A DNA stretch of 64,000 nt from assembly GCF_030817015.1 (NCBI RefSeq), contig NZ_JAUSYS010000001.1, positions 4,588,001 to 4,652,000 of the forward strand, read 5' to 3'. Below, in pieces: positions 56,850 through 64,000 of this stretch; position 1 is the stretch's first letter, and each line of letters opens with the position of its first letter. A model generated the notes under the pieces. That model ran no database searches. It saw only the letters and a list, made by a program, of their open reading frames with translations, and was not told the DNA's origin. The position numbers and the translations under genes are program-made. The stretch is from Arthrobacter sp. V1I7. Its GTDB lineage: Bacteria; Actinomycetota; Actinomycetes; Actinomycetales; Micrococcaceae.

Positions 56850-57327
56850 GGGACCAAGCCGGTGTGTGGGTGACCGTCACCACCCCGGACTCGTCAGACC
56901 CGGCGCAGCAGCCTCACGATTGCCTCGCTGCGCTCCCGGCCAAGGGCGGACGTGGGTCGGCGAGCCGGTCGACGTCGTACTCATGGATCTGCAGATGGGC
57001 ACCGGCATGGACGGCGTCACCGCGACCGGCAGGATCAAGGCCGGCGGGGCCGGACAGCCCGCCCCGCCGGTGCTCATCCTCACGACCTATGACTCCGACG
57101 CCGATATCCTCGCCGCGGTCGAAGCCGGTGCCAGCGGCTACATGCTTAAGGACCCCCGCCGGAACAGATCTGCAAGGCGGTGGAACGGGGCCATCGCCAA
57201 GCAGCTGTTCATCTCCGAGGCAACGGTCAAGACCCACCTCGTGCACATTTACGGCAAGCTCGACGTGGACAACCGCACGGCCGCCATCTCCGTGGCCGCG
57301 CAGCACAGGATCATCCGGCGCTTCTGA
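56850..57327 (+). pseudogene. LuxR/NarL-type response regulator relic
   Basis: One frame holds a receiver-domain core (PVDVVLMDLQMGTGMDGVTA with the phospho-acceptor Asp, VLILTTYDSDADILAAVEAGASGYMLKD) fused directly to the second half of a LuxR-type HTH (IAKQLFISEATVKTHLVHIYGKLDVDNRTAA). The receiver N-terminus, the linker and the first HTH helix are missing or shifted. No histidine kinase is present. It is a deletion remnant of a two-component gene. Confidence 0.75.
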
Positions 57328-57435
57328 GTCCGCCGGTCACCGCTGCACTCCCTCCCGGTCCCCCGGAGCCTGCCGTGTCGCCGGCGAGCCCCGTGTGACT
57401 CGGGAAATGTCGGTGGCTCGGGGCATAATGGCGCG

Positions 57436-59421
57436 GTGGGGAACTCATCGAAACTGTCACTTGTCCTTGTTGGTCTGATGCTCAGCGCCGCCCTGGTGGG
57501 CTGCGACGACGGCCGCGCCGGCGCGCAGGACGCCGCGAAACAACTCGCCTCCGCCGTTGCGGCGCTCGACGTCGGCTCCGTCGCCTTCGACGGCAAGGAC
57601 TCCGGCGCCGCTAACGAGCAGCTCCAGGAGGTGTTCAAGGCCCTGGCACCGGACAAGCCTTCGGTGGAGGCCGGCGAGCTGAAGCTGGACTCGGGTACGG
57701 CCACCGCGCCACTGAACTACCGCTGGAACGTCGGCCCCGAGGAATGGACGTACACGGTCGACGCCCAGTTCAAGAAGTCGGGCGACAAGTGGCTGACCGT
57801 CTGGAACCCTGCGATGCTGGTGCCTGAGCTGGCCGAGGGGGAAGTGCTGAGCATGTCGGCCGAATCGCCACAGCGTGCCGCCATCCTCGGCGCCGGTGAC
57901 GTCCCGCTGGTGGCCTACCGGCCGGTGGTGAACGTCGGTATCGACAAGCCCCTGCTCGGCGGGGCCGACGCCGCGGATGCGGCCACCAGGCTGGCCCAGC
58001 TCGTGGGGGTCGACCCGGCTGCCTATGCGCAGCAGGTGGCGGCATCCGGACCCCAGGCGTTCGTTGCCGCCATCACCCTGCGCGCGGACGGACGCACCAT
58101 CACCGATGAGCAGATTGCGGCGATTCCCGGCGGCCGGGCCATTCCGGACTCGCTCCCGCTGGCACCCACCCGCACCTTTGCGCGTGCCCTGCTGGGCACG
58201 GCCGCCGCTGCCAGCGCGGAGCAGATCGAAGCATCCAATGGGGCGCTGAAGCCCGGAGACACCACCGGCGCTGGCGGTCTCCAGCAGCAGTACGATGCCC
58301 AGTTGCGGGGCACGGATTCGACCGTGATCCGGGCCCAGAAAGCAGGGCTCACAGCCGAAGAACTCAAGGCATCCCCCGATCCGCGACGGATCCTGTTCCA
58401 GGTCCAGGGGAAACCGGGAACCCCGTTGCAGACCACCCTGGATGTGAACCTCCAGCAGCTTGCCGAGGACGTCCTGGCCAAGGTGGGTCCGGCATCGGCG
58501 ATTGTGGCACTCCGCCCGTCCACCGGCGCCGTCCTCGCCGCCGCGTCCGGTCCGGGCAGCAACGGCTACGACACGGCCATGCTGGGCCAGTACGCCCCCG
58601 GCTCGATCTTCAAAATGGTGGACGCGCTGGCCATGATCCGCAACGGCATGACCCCCGATTCCCAGATCGAATGCCCCGAGACCCTCACCGTGGACGGCCG
58701 GACCTTCAAAAACGCCGAAGGCTACCCGGCGTCCTCGCTGGGTTCGGTAAGCCTCCGGGACGCCTTCGCGCACTCCTGCAACACGGCCTTCATCAATGCC
58801 CGGGACGGCGTGAGCCAGGCGCAGCTCGAAAGTGCCGCCACGTCGCTGGGCGTCGCCGTCGAAGCCCCCGCCCTGGGCACCGCAGCGTTCCTCGGCTCCG
58901 TCCCCGGCGAGGCCACAGGCACCGAACATGCCGCCTCGATGATCGGCCAGGGCAAGGTGCTGTTGTCCCCGCTGTCGGCCGCGGTCATGGCCGGCTCGGT
59001 CGCCAAGGGCGCCCCCGTCTCACCACAGCTCGTGGTGAACCCGAACGCCGGCGGCGCCGACCCGGCAGCCACGCCCGCACCGTCCCCGCCGACGGCAGGG
59101 AGCACGCCGACGGTGTCCGCCGAGCCCCCCGCGAAGACCACCGGCACACCGGTGACCGCAGCGGAGGCGGCCTCGCTCGCGGACATGATGCGCGCCGTCG
59201 TGACCTCCGGCCATGCCGGCTTCCTTGCCGAAGTGCCCGGCGCCCCGGTCGGCGCGAAGACCGGGACTGCCGAATTCGGCAGGGACGACCCGCCCAAGAC
59301 CCATGCCTGGATCGTGGCCGTGCAGGGCGACCTTGCTGTTGCTGTGTTTGTCGAGGACGGCGGGCTCGGCGCCACCACATCCGGACCGCTGCTGAAGGAG
59401 TTCCTCACCGCCGCGGGCTGA
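57436..59421 (+). CDS. Penicillin-binding transpeptidase lipoprotein with NTF2-like domain
   Basis: This 661-residue protein starts at a GTG; a lipoprotein signal peptide ends in LVGC (Cys near 23). Residues 30-150 resemble the MecA-type NTF2-like domain, followed by a dimerisation region and a transpeptidase domain with SIFK (Ser390, Lys393), SCN (447-449) and KTG (608-610). A Pro/Thr/Ala-rich insertion of about 45 residues lies between SCN and KTG. The architecture matches actinobacterial PBP-lipoproteins related to PBP2a-like enzymes; low beta-lactam affinity cannot be judged from sequence. Confidence 0.9.
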   Translation: MGNSSKLSLVLVGLMLSAALVGCDDGRAGAQDAAKQLASAVAALDVGSVAFDGKDSGAANEQLQEVFKALAPDKPSVEAGELKLDSGTATAPLNYRWNVGPEEWTYTVDAQFKKSGDKWLTVWNPAMLVPELAEGEVLSMSAESPQRAAILGAGDVPLVAYRPVVNVGIDKPLLGGADAADAATRLAQLVGVDPAAYAQQVAASGPQAFVAAITLRADGRTITDEQIAAIPGGRAIPDSLPLAPTRTFARALLGTAAAASAEQIEASNGALKPGDTTGAGGLQQQYDAQLRGTDSTVIRAQKAGLTAEELKASPDPRRILFQVQGKPGTPLQTTLDVNLQQLAEDVLAKVGPASAIVALRPSTGAVLAAASGPGSNGYDTAMLGQYAPGSIFKMVDALAMIRNGMTPDSQIECPETLTVDGRTFKNAEGYPASSLGSVSLRDAFAHSCNTAFINARDGVSQAQLESAATSLGVAVEAPALGTAAFLGSVPGEATGTEHAASMIGQGKVLLSPLSAAVMAGSVAKGAPVSPQLVVNPNAGGADPAATPAPSPPTAGSTPTVSAEPPAKTTGTPVTAAEAASLADMMRAVVTSGHAGFLAEVPGAPVGAKTGTAEFGRDDPPKTHAWIVAVQGDLAVAVFVEDGGLGATTSGPLLKEFLTAAG

Positions 59422-59456
59422 TCCCTGATCCTCCCTCACGTTCGGGGCAGAAACGG

Positions 59457-59491
59457 CGGATCCTCCCTCACGTGATGTGAGGGAGGATCCG
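59457..59491. terminator. Bidirectional terminator between PBP and aminotransferase genes
   Basis: A perfect 15-bp stem (59457-59471 with 59477-59491) has a 5-nt loop and is followed by TTTGATT. Its CCTCCCTCAC arm recurs at 59430, and GTGAGGGAGG recurs at 59510. Confidence 0.75.
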
Positions 59492-59521
59492 TTTGATTGG
59501 CGCGATAGGTGAGGGAGGGTC

Positions 59522-60895
59522 TCAGGCCGCGAAGCCGTCCGCGATGGTGAGTACTTCGTCCAGGATGGCAAGCCCGGTCCGGGCATCCTCCACCCGGGTG
59601 TTGCAGGGCGGGACCACGTGGATGCGGTTGAAGTTGGCGAACGGCAGCAGGCCGCGCGACTTGCAGGCCGCCACCAGCTGGTTCATTTCCGGACTGGAGC
59701 TTCCATAGGGAGCCAGCGGTTCGCGCGTTGTGCGGTCCTTGACGAGTTCGATGGCCCAAAAGACGCCCGTGCCGCGCACTTCACCCACCGAGACGTGGTT
59801 TTCGGCGAAGCCGGCCAGGGCCGGGCCGATCACGTGCTCGCCGAGGAACGCAGCGTGTTCCACGATCTGCTCATCCGCCATGGCGTTGATGGTGGCCACG
59901 GCCGCCGCCGTCGCGAGCGGATGGCCGGAGTAGGTCAGTCCACCCGGGTAGACCCGTTGTCCGAATGTAGCCGCGATCTCGGGGTTGATGGCCACGCCGC
60001 CCAGCGGGACGTACCCGGAGTTCACTCCTTTGGCGAAGGTCAGCAGGTCCGGGACGACATCGAAGTGCTCGACGGCGAACCACTTGCCGGTCCTGCCGAA
60101 GCCCGCCATCACCTCGTCGGCGATCAGCACGATGCCGTGGCGCGTGCACAGTTCACGCACGCCCTGCAGATAACCCGGCGGTGGCATGTAGATGCCGGCG
60201 GTCCCGGGGATCGATTCCAGGATCAGTGCCGCGATCGTGGACGGACCCTCGAAACTGATCAGCTGCTCCAGGTGCTCGAGCGCCCGCTGGCTTTCCTCTT
60301 CCTGCGTCGTGGAGTGGAAAGCCGTGCGGTACAGGTACGGCGGGAAAAAATGGACCGTGCCGGTGCTGCCGTTGTCGCTGGCCCAGCGGCGTGGGTCGCC
60401 CGTGAGGTTGACGGCGAGCTGCGTTCCGCCATGGTAGGAGCGGTAGGCCGAGAGGACCTTAGGCCGGCCGGTGTGCAGCCGCGCCATCCGCACCGCGTGC
60501 TCATTGGCGTCGGCGCCCCCGTTGGTGAAGAAGATCTTGTCCAGTTCGCCGGGTGTCCGTTCGGCAATCAGACGCGCTGCCTCCGAGCGGGCGTCGTTGA
60601 CGTAGCTCGGCGCGATGGTGCACAACTTGGTGGCCTGGGCTGCGATGGCGGAGACGACGGCGGGGTGCTGGTGGCCGATGTTGGTGTTGACCAACTGGGA
60701 GGAGAAGTCCAGATACTTGTTTCCTTCTCCGTCCCAGACGTGCGATCCCTCGGCGGCGGTGATCACCATGGGGTCCAGGAGGTCCTGGGCGGACCAGGAG
60801 TGGAAGACGTGCTTGCGGTCCAGTTCGTAGGCGCGCCGGGCGCCGTCGGCGGCCTCCTGCTGCGGGAGGGTTCCGTTTTCAAGGGTGGAGGTCAT
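59522..60895 (-). CDS. Class III (omega) aminotransferase
   Basis: This 457-residue PLP enzyme has the class III signature LIADEVMAGFGRTGKWFA (Asp260) and Lys289 in LTFAKGVNSGYVPLGG. The SQLVNTNIGHQHP start and FFTNGGADANEHAVRMAR (PLP phosphate cup) fit omega-amino acid:pyruvate or taurine:pyruvate-type enzymes. It lies directly downstream of the semialdehyde dehydrogenase gene (26 bp gap), which suggests that its aldehyde product, such as malonate semialdehyde from beta-alanine or a related amine, is oxidised by that partner. The substrate is inferred. Confidence 0.88.
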   Translation of the reverse strand: MTSTLENGTLPQQEAADGARRAYELDRKHVFHSWSAQDLLDPMVITAAEGSHVWDGEGNKYLDFSSQLVNTNIGHQHPAVVSAIAAQATKLCTIAPSYVNDARSEAARLIAERTPGELDKIFFTNGGADANEHAVRMARLHTGRPKVLSAYRSYHGGTQLAVNLTGDPRRWASDNGSTGTVHFFPPYLYRTAFHSTTQEEESQRALEHLEQLISFEGPSTIAALILESIPGTAGIYMPPPGYLQGVRELCTRHGIVLIADEVMAGFGRTGKWFAVEHFDVVPDLLTFAKGVNSGYVPLGGVAINPEIAATFGQRVYPGGLTYSGHPLATAAAVATINAMADEQIVEHAAFLGEHVIGPALAGFAENHVSVGEVRGTGVFWAIELVKDRTTREPLAPYGSSSPEMNQLVAACKSRGLLPFANFNRIHVVPPCNTRVEDARTGLAILDEVLTIADGFAA

Positions 60896-60921
60896 GTCAG
60901 CTGCCTTTCGGATACGGTGGC

Positions 60922-62409
60922 TCAGGCGTTCTGCGGGAAGCCGAGGTTGATGCCGCCGTGGCTTGGATCCAGCCAGCGGGAGGTGACCGCCTTGCCGCGG
61001 GTGAAGAAGCCGACGCCCTCGGTGCCGTGGGCGTGGGTATCCCCGAACAGCGAGTTCTTCCAGCCGCCGAAGGAGTAGTAGGCCATGGGGACCGGAACGG
61101 GGACGTTGATGCCCACCATGCCCACCTCCACTTCGTTCTCGAAGCGCCGCGCCGCGCCGCCGTCGTTGGTGAAAATGGCGGTGCCGTTGCCGTAGGGGTT
61201 GCCGTTGATCATCTCGAGCGCTTCGTCGTAGCTGTCAACGCGGAGTACGGACAGGACGGGGCCGAAGATCTCATCCTGGTAGATGGACATGTCCGGAGTG
61301 ACCTGGTCGAACAGCGTGGGTCCGACGAAGAAGCCGTCACCTTCGGCGTCGGCGGCGATCCCGCGCCCGTCCACGACGAGGGTGGCACCTGAGGCTTCGC
61401 CCGCATCAATGTAGCCGGCGACTTTGTCCCGGTGCTGGGCCGTGACCAGCGGGCCCATGTCGCAGCCGCGCAGGCCGTCGCCTGTGCGCAGGGAAGCCGC
61501 ACGCTGGGCAATCTTGGCCACCAATTCATCAGCGATCTCGCCCACCGCGAGCAGGGCCGAGATGGCCATGCAGCGTTCGCCCGCCGATCCGAATCCGGCA
61601 TTGATGGCGGCGTCGGCGGCGAGGTCCAGATCGGCGTCGGGCAGGACGATCATGTGGTTCTTGGCTCCGCCGAGGGCCTGGACGCGCTTCCCGTTGGCCG
61701 TCGCGGTCTGATAGACGTACTTGGCGATCGGGGTGGAGCCGACGAAGGAGACGGCCTTGATGTCCGGGTGGTTGAGCAGGGCGTCGACGGCCACCTTGTC
61801 GCCATGCAGGACGTTGAAGACGCCGTCCGGCAGGCCGGCTTCCTTCCAGAGTTCGGCCATCCAGTTCGCGGCCGTGGGGTCCTTTTCGCTGGGCTTGACG
61901 ACGACCGTGTTGCCGGCGGCGATGGCCAGCGGGAAGAACCACATCGGGACCATGGCCGGGAAGTTGAACGGGCTGATGACGGCGACCGGGCCAAGGGCCT
62001 GGCGGACGGAGTGGACGTCCACGTTGGTGGACGCGTTCTCGGTGTAGCTGCCCTTGAGCAGATGGGGGATGCCGCAGGCGAACTCGACGACTTCCTGGCC
62101 CCGGGTGACTTCTCCGAGGGCATCGTCCAGGACCTTTCCGTGCTCCGAGGTGATGATGGCGGCGAGTTCGCCCTTGCGGGAGTTGAGCAGTTCGCGGAAG
62201 GCGAAGAGGATCTGGGTGCGGCGGGCAATGGAGGTGTCGCGCCAGGCGGGGAACGCGGCCTTGGCGGCCGCAATGGCGGCATGGCTCTCGTCCTCGCTTG
62301 CCAGCGAAACCTGGCCGGTGACCTTGCCCGTGGCCGGGTTCGTCACCGGGGCCGTGCGCGTGCCGGCAGGGACGTAGCTGCCGTTGATCCAGTGCTCGAT
62401 GATGTTCAA
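60922..62409 (-). CDS. mmsA: CoA-acylating methylmalonate-semialdehyde dehydrogenase
   Basis: This 495-residue aldehyde dehydrogenase belongs to the MmsA/IolA branch, which makes propionyl-CoA or acetyl-CoA. The branch marker is GGAKNHMIVLPDAD, where the general-base Glu of other ALDHs is replaced. The catalytic Cys280 is in GSAGERCMAIS, and PFNFPAMVPMWFFP is the NAD site. It is the first gene of the operon with the aminotransferase and is divergent from the PucR-type regulator. Confidence 0.92.
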   Translation of the reverse strand: MNIIEHWINGSYVPAGTRTAPVTNPATGKVTGQVSLASEDESHAAIAAAKAAFPAWRDTSIARRTQILFAFRELLNSRKGELAAIITSEHGKVLDDALGEVTRGQEVVEFACGIPHLLKGSYTENASTNVDVHSVRQALGPVAVISPFNFPAMVPMWFFPLAIAAGNTVVVKPSEKDPTAANWMAELWKEAGLPDGVFNVLHGDKVAVDALLNHPDIKAVSFVGSTPIAKYVYQTATANGKRVQALGGAKNHMIVLPDADLDLAADAAINAGFGSAGERCMAISALLAVGEIADELVAKIAQRAASLRTGDGLRGCDMGPLVTAQHRDKVAGYIDAGEASGATLVVDGRGIAADAEGDGFFVGPTLFDQVTPDMSIYQDEIFGPVLSVLRVDSYDEALEMINGNPYGNGTAIFTNDGGAARRFENEVEVGMVGINVPVPVPMAYYSFGGWKNSLFGDTHAHGTEGVGFFTRGKAVTSRWLDPSHGGINLGFPQNA

Positions 62410-62482
62410 GGTTTCTCCTCATGCGGTATTCGGGGGCGTTGCGTCCAGTGTCCCTGCCGGGAGACGGCGCCATAAGTGCCGA

Positions 62483-62520
62483 TATGTAAGGCGAATCACA
62501 TAATGGCTTACACTGTGTAA
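62483..62520. promoter_or_regulatory. Operator-like palindromes in the mmsA/pucR divergent region
   Basis: TATGT and ACATA arms (62483-62487, 62498-62502) are spaced by 10 bp, and a perfect TTACACTGTGTAA lies at 62508-62520, directly before the regulator ATG. The position fits autoregulation and control of mmsA. Confidence 0.4.
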
Positions 62521-64000
62521 ATGTTGCCGACCGTCGGCTCGATCCTTGACCTTCCCGTTCTCCGCGATGCCGGTCCGCTCCTGCTCGGCGGCGCCGGGGC
62601 CCTCGGCAACCCGGTGCGCTGGGTCCACGTGAGCGAATTGCTCGACCTTTCCGGGCTCCTGTCGGGCGGAGAGCTGGTGCTTACCACCGGACTGGAGCTG
62701 GAAAAGGAACCCGGGCTCACGGCGTCGTTCATCAGGTCCCTGGAACAGGCGACGGCGTCGGGCCTGATTGTTGAACTCGTGGGCGACCGGAAGCGCAGCC
62801 TGGATGCACTGCGGGCGGCCGCGCTGGGCACGGCCATGCCCGTGATCGTGGTGGAACGCCGGGTGCGGTTCGTGCAGGTCACCGAAATTGTGCACCGGAT
62901 CATCGTCGCCGAACAGCTGGAGCGGGTCGAACGCGCCCGCGACGTCCACGAAGCCTTCACCGTGTTGAGCCTGGAAAGCGCGGGGACCGGGCAGGTGGTG
63001 GAGCAGGCGGCCGCCATGATCGGCGCCCCGGTGGTCCTGGAGGACCTCTCGCACCTCGTCCTCGCGTACTCGGCCCGCCAGCTCCGGACCACCGAACTGC
63101 TGGAGGACTGGGAGCGGCGGTCGCGGACCACGCCGGCGCCGCCCGAGACGAGCCGCACGGGGCCCGAGGCTTGGCTGCAGACGCCGGTCGGGGTGCGCCG
63201 GAACGTCTGGGGGCGGCTGGTGGTGCCGGTCCCCCTCGACGACGACGACGCGGCGGCCATGGTGCTCGAACGCGCGGCACAGACACTGGCGATCAACCGG
63301 CTCGCCGAACGGGACCGGCGGGAGCTGAGCCACCAGGCCCAGGCGGGGCTTCTCAACGCCCTGCGTCAGCCCCGCGGCCTGGGCGAGGACGAGGCGCAGG
63401 CCCGCGCCGCGGCGCTGGGACTCAGACGGTCGCCGTACTACCTGCCGATTGTGTTCAGGAGCGGCGGAGCAGCTTCTGGTGCCTCGCCGGAAGACGCGGA
63501 TCCGGGCGGTGACCCGCTCGCCGGGCAACAGGAGGAGCGTGCACTGCTGGAGCAGCTCGCCCGGGTCCTCAAATCCGTGTCAGGCAGTGCCCTGACCGCG
63601 AGCATCCGGTCCGGATCGGTCGGCATGATCCTGGCCATTCCCGCGAAGCAATTGGAGGATCCGACCCTGCAGCGTCTCGCCGATGCCCTCGCCGGCAGCG
63701 ACATGCCAGCCGGCCTTCCCTCCGGCGGAGGCCTGCCCGGCGGAGGCCCGCCCGGCGGAGGCGAGCCCCGCCGAGGCCTGCCCGGCGTTCCGACGGAGCC
63801 GTCATGGAGCGTCGGCGTCGGACATCTGAGGGGTTCCTTGCTCGAAGCGGCGGCGGGCATTGACGAGGCCTCCCACGTCGCCGAAACCGCGGCGACGCTG
63901 CGGGGTGACCGGAAGCCGTTCTACCGGGCGACGGACGTCCGGCTTCGGGGGCTGCTGGCCCTGCTCCGCAAGGATCCGCGCGTGCAGCAGTTCGCGGAGT
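62521..64000 (+). CDS. PucR-family transcriptional regulator (partial)
   Basis: About 493 residues are visible before the right edge. The N-terminal PucR domain is clear (MLPTVGSILDLPVLRDAGPLLLGG, VRWVHVSELLDLSGLLSGGELVLTTG), followed by a GGDEF-like middle region. The C-terminal HTH_30 domain lies outside. A Gly/Pro repeat (SGGGLPGGGPPGGGEP) interrupts the middle region near residue 400. The ATG at 62521 has no ribosome-binding site and abuts a palindrome, so it may be leaderless. It probably controls the divergent mmsA-aminotransferase operon; PucR relatives respond to purine-catabolic or amine-related signals. Confidence 0.88.
   Translation, partial: MLPTVGSILDLPVLRDAGPLLLGGAGALGNPVRWVHVSELLDLSGLLSGGELVLTTGLELEKEPGLTASFIRSLEQATASGLIVELVGDRKRSLDALRAAALGTAMPVIVVERRVRFVQVTEIVHRIIVAEQLERVERARDVHEAFTVLSLESAGTGQVVEQAAAMIGAPVVLEDLSHLVLAYSARQLRTTELLEDWERRSRTTPAPPETSRTGPEAWLQTPVGVRRNVWGRLVVPVPLDDDDAAAMVLERAAQTLAINRLAERDRRELSHQAQAGLLNALRQPRGLGEDEAQARAAALGLRRSPYYLPIVFRSGGAASGASPEDADPGGDPLAGQQEERALLEQLARVLKSVSGSALTASIRSGSVGMILAIPAKQLEDPTLQRLADALAGSDMPAGLPSGGGLPGGGPPGGGEPRRGLPGVPTEPSWSVGVGHLRGSLLEAAAGIDEASHVAETAATLRGDRKPFYRATDVRLRGLLALLRKDPRVQQFAE

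Overview
The window is high-GC actinobacterial DNA from around the chromosome origin. It most resembles the Arthrobacter/Pseudarthrobacter group (Micrococcaceae); this rests on gene content and gene order and no database was searched. Supporting signs are the fhaA-fhaB-pstP-rodA-pbpA-pknA-pknB cluster, CrgA, a class E sortase, DUF3566 and DLW-39 proteins next to gyrA, the order dnaA-dnaN-gnd-recF-DUF721-gyrB-gyrA, and rpmH-rnpA-yidD-yidC-jag-rsmG-parA-parB on the other side.

Layout. 1-1.4 kb: a sugar isomerase cut by the left edge and tRNA-Leu. 1.7-11.3 kb: a translationally coupled wall-synthesis and division operon (two FHA proteins, a PP2C phosphatase, a SEDS glycosyltransferase, a class B penicillin-binding protein, two PASTA kinases). 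11.4-13.5 kb: an amidotransferase, a 56-residue membrane protein and a sortase, with crgA divergent. 13.6-20.6 kb: housekeeping genes with a DnaA-box-rich gap at 14.2-14.9 kb, tRNA-Ala and DLW-39. 20.6-32.6 kb: tRNA-Ile, then the gyrase, recF, gnd, dnaN and dnaA block on the minus strand. 33.1-38.8 kb: rpmH to parB on the plus strand. 38.8-45.5 kb: a gene desert described below. 45.5-50.9 kb: trxA, trxB, a separate pseudokinase gene and murJ. 51-53.8 kb: Nudix hydrolase, CCA-adding enzyme and a histidine phosphatase. 53.9-59.4 kb: a frameshifted mannosyltransferase-like gene, an FAD oxidoreductase, a response-regulator relic and a penicillin-binding lipoprotein. 59.5-64 kb: an aminotransferase and a methylmalonate-semialdehyde-dehydrogenase-type enzyme divergent from a PucR-type regulator cut by the right edge.

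The most unusual part is the 6.6-kb desert between parB and trxA. Together with one site inside parA, the region holds 11 perfect parS cores and 2 variants in 8.7 kb. Four ~270-bp direct repeats each carry one parS, one near-consensus DnaA box and one short hydrophobic reading frame. Two ~430-bp direct repeats each carry a phased DnaA-box triplet upstream of a decayed small gene with 11-residue repeats. An IS630-type transposase relic also lies here. A further cluster with five perfect DnaA boxes lies between tag and a rhomboid gene, about 17 kb from dnaA. I read the desert as a centromere region in which ParB-binding and DnaA-binding sites have been amplified together. That is inference and has not been tested.
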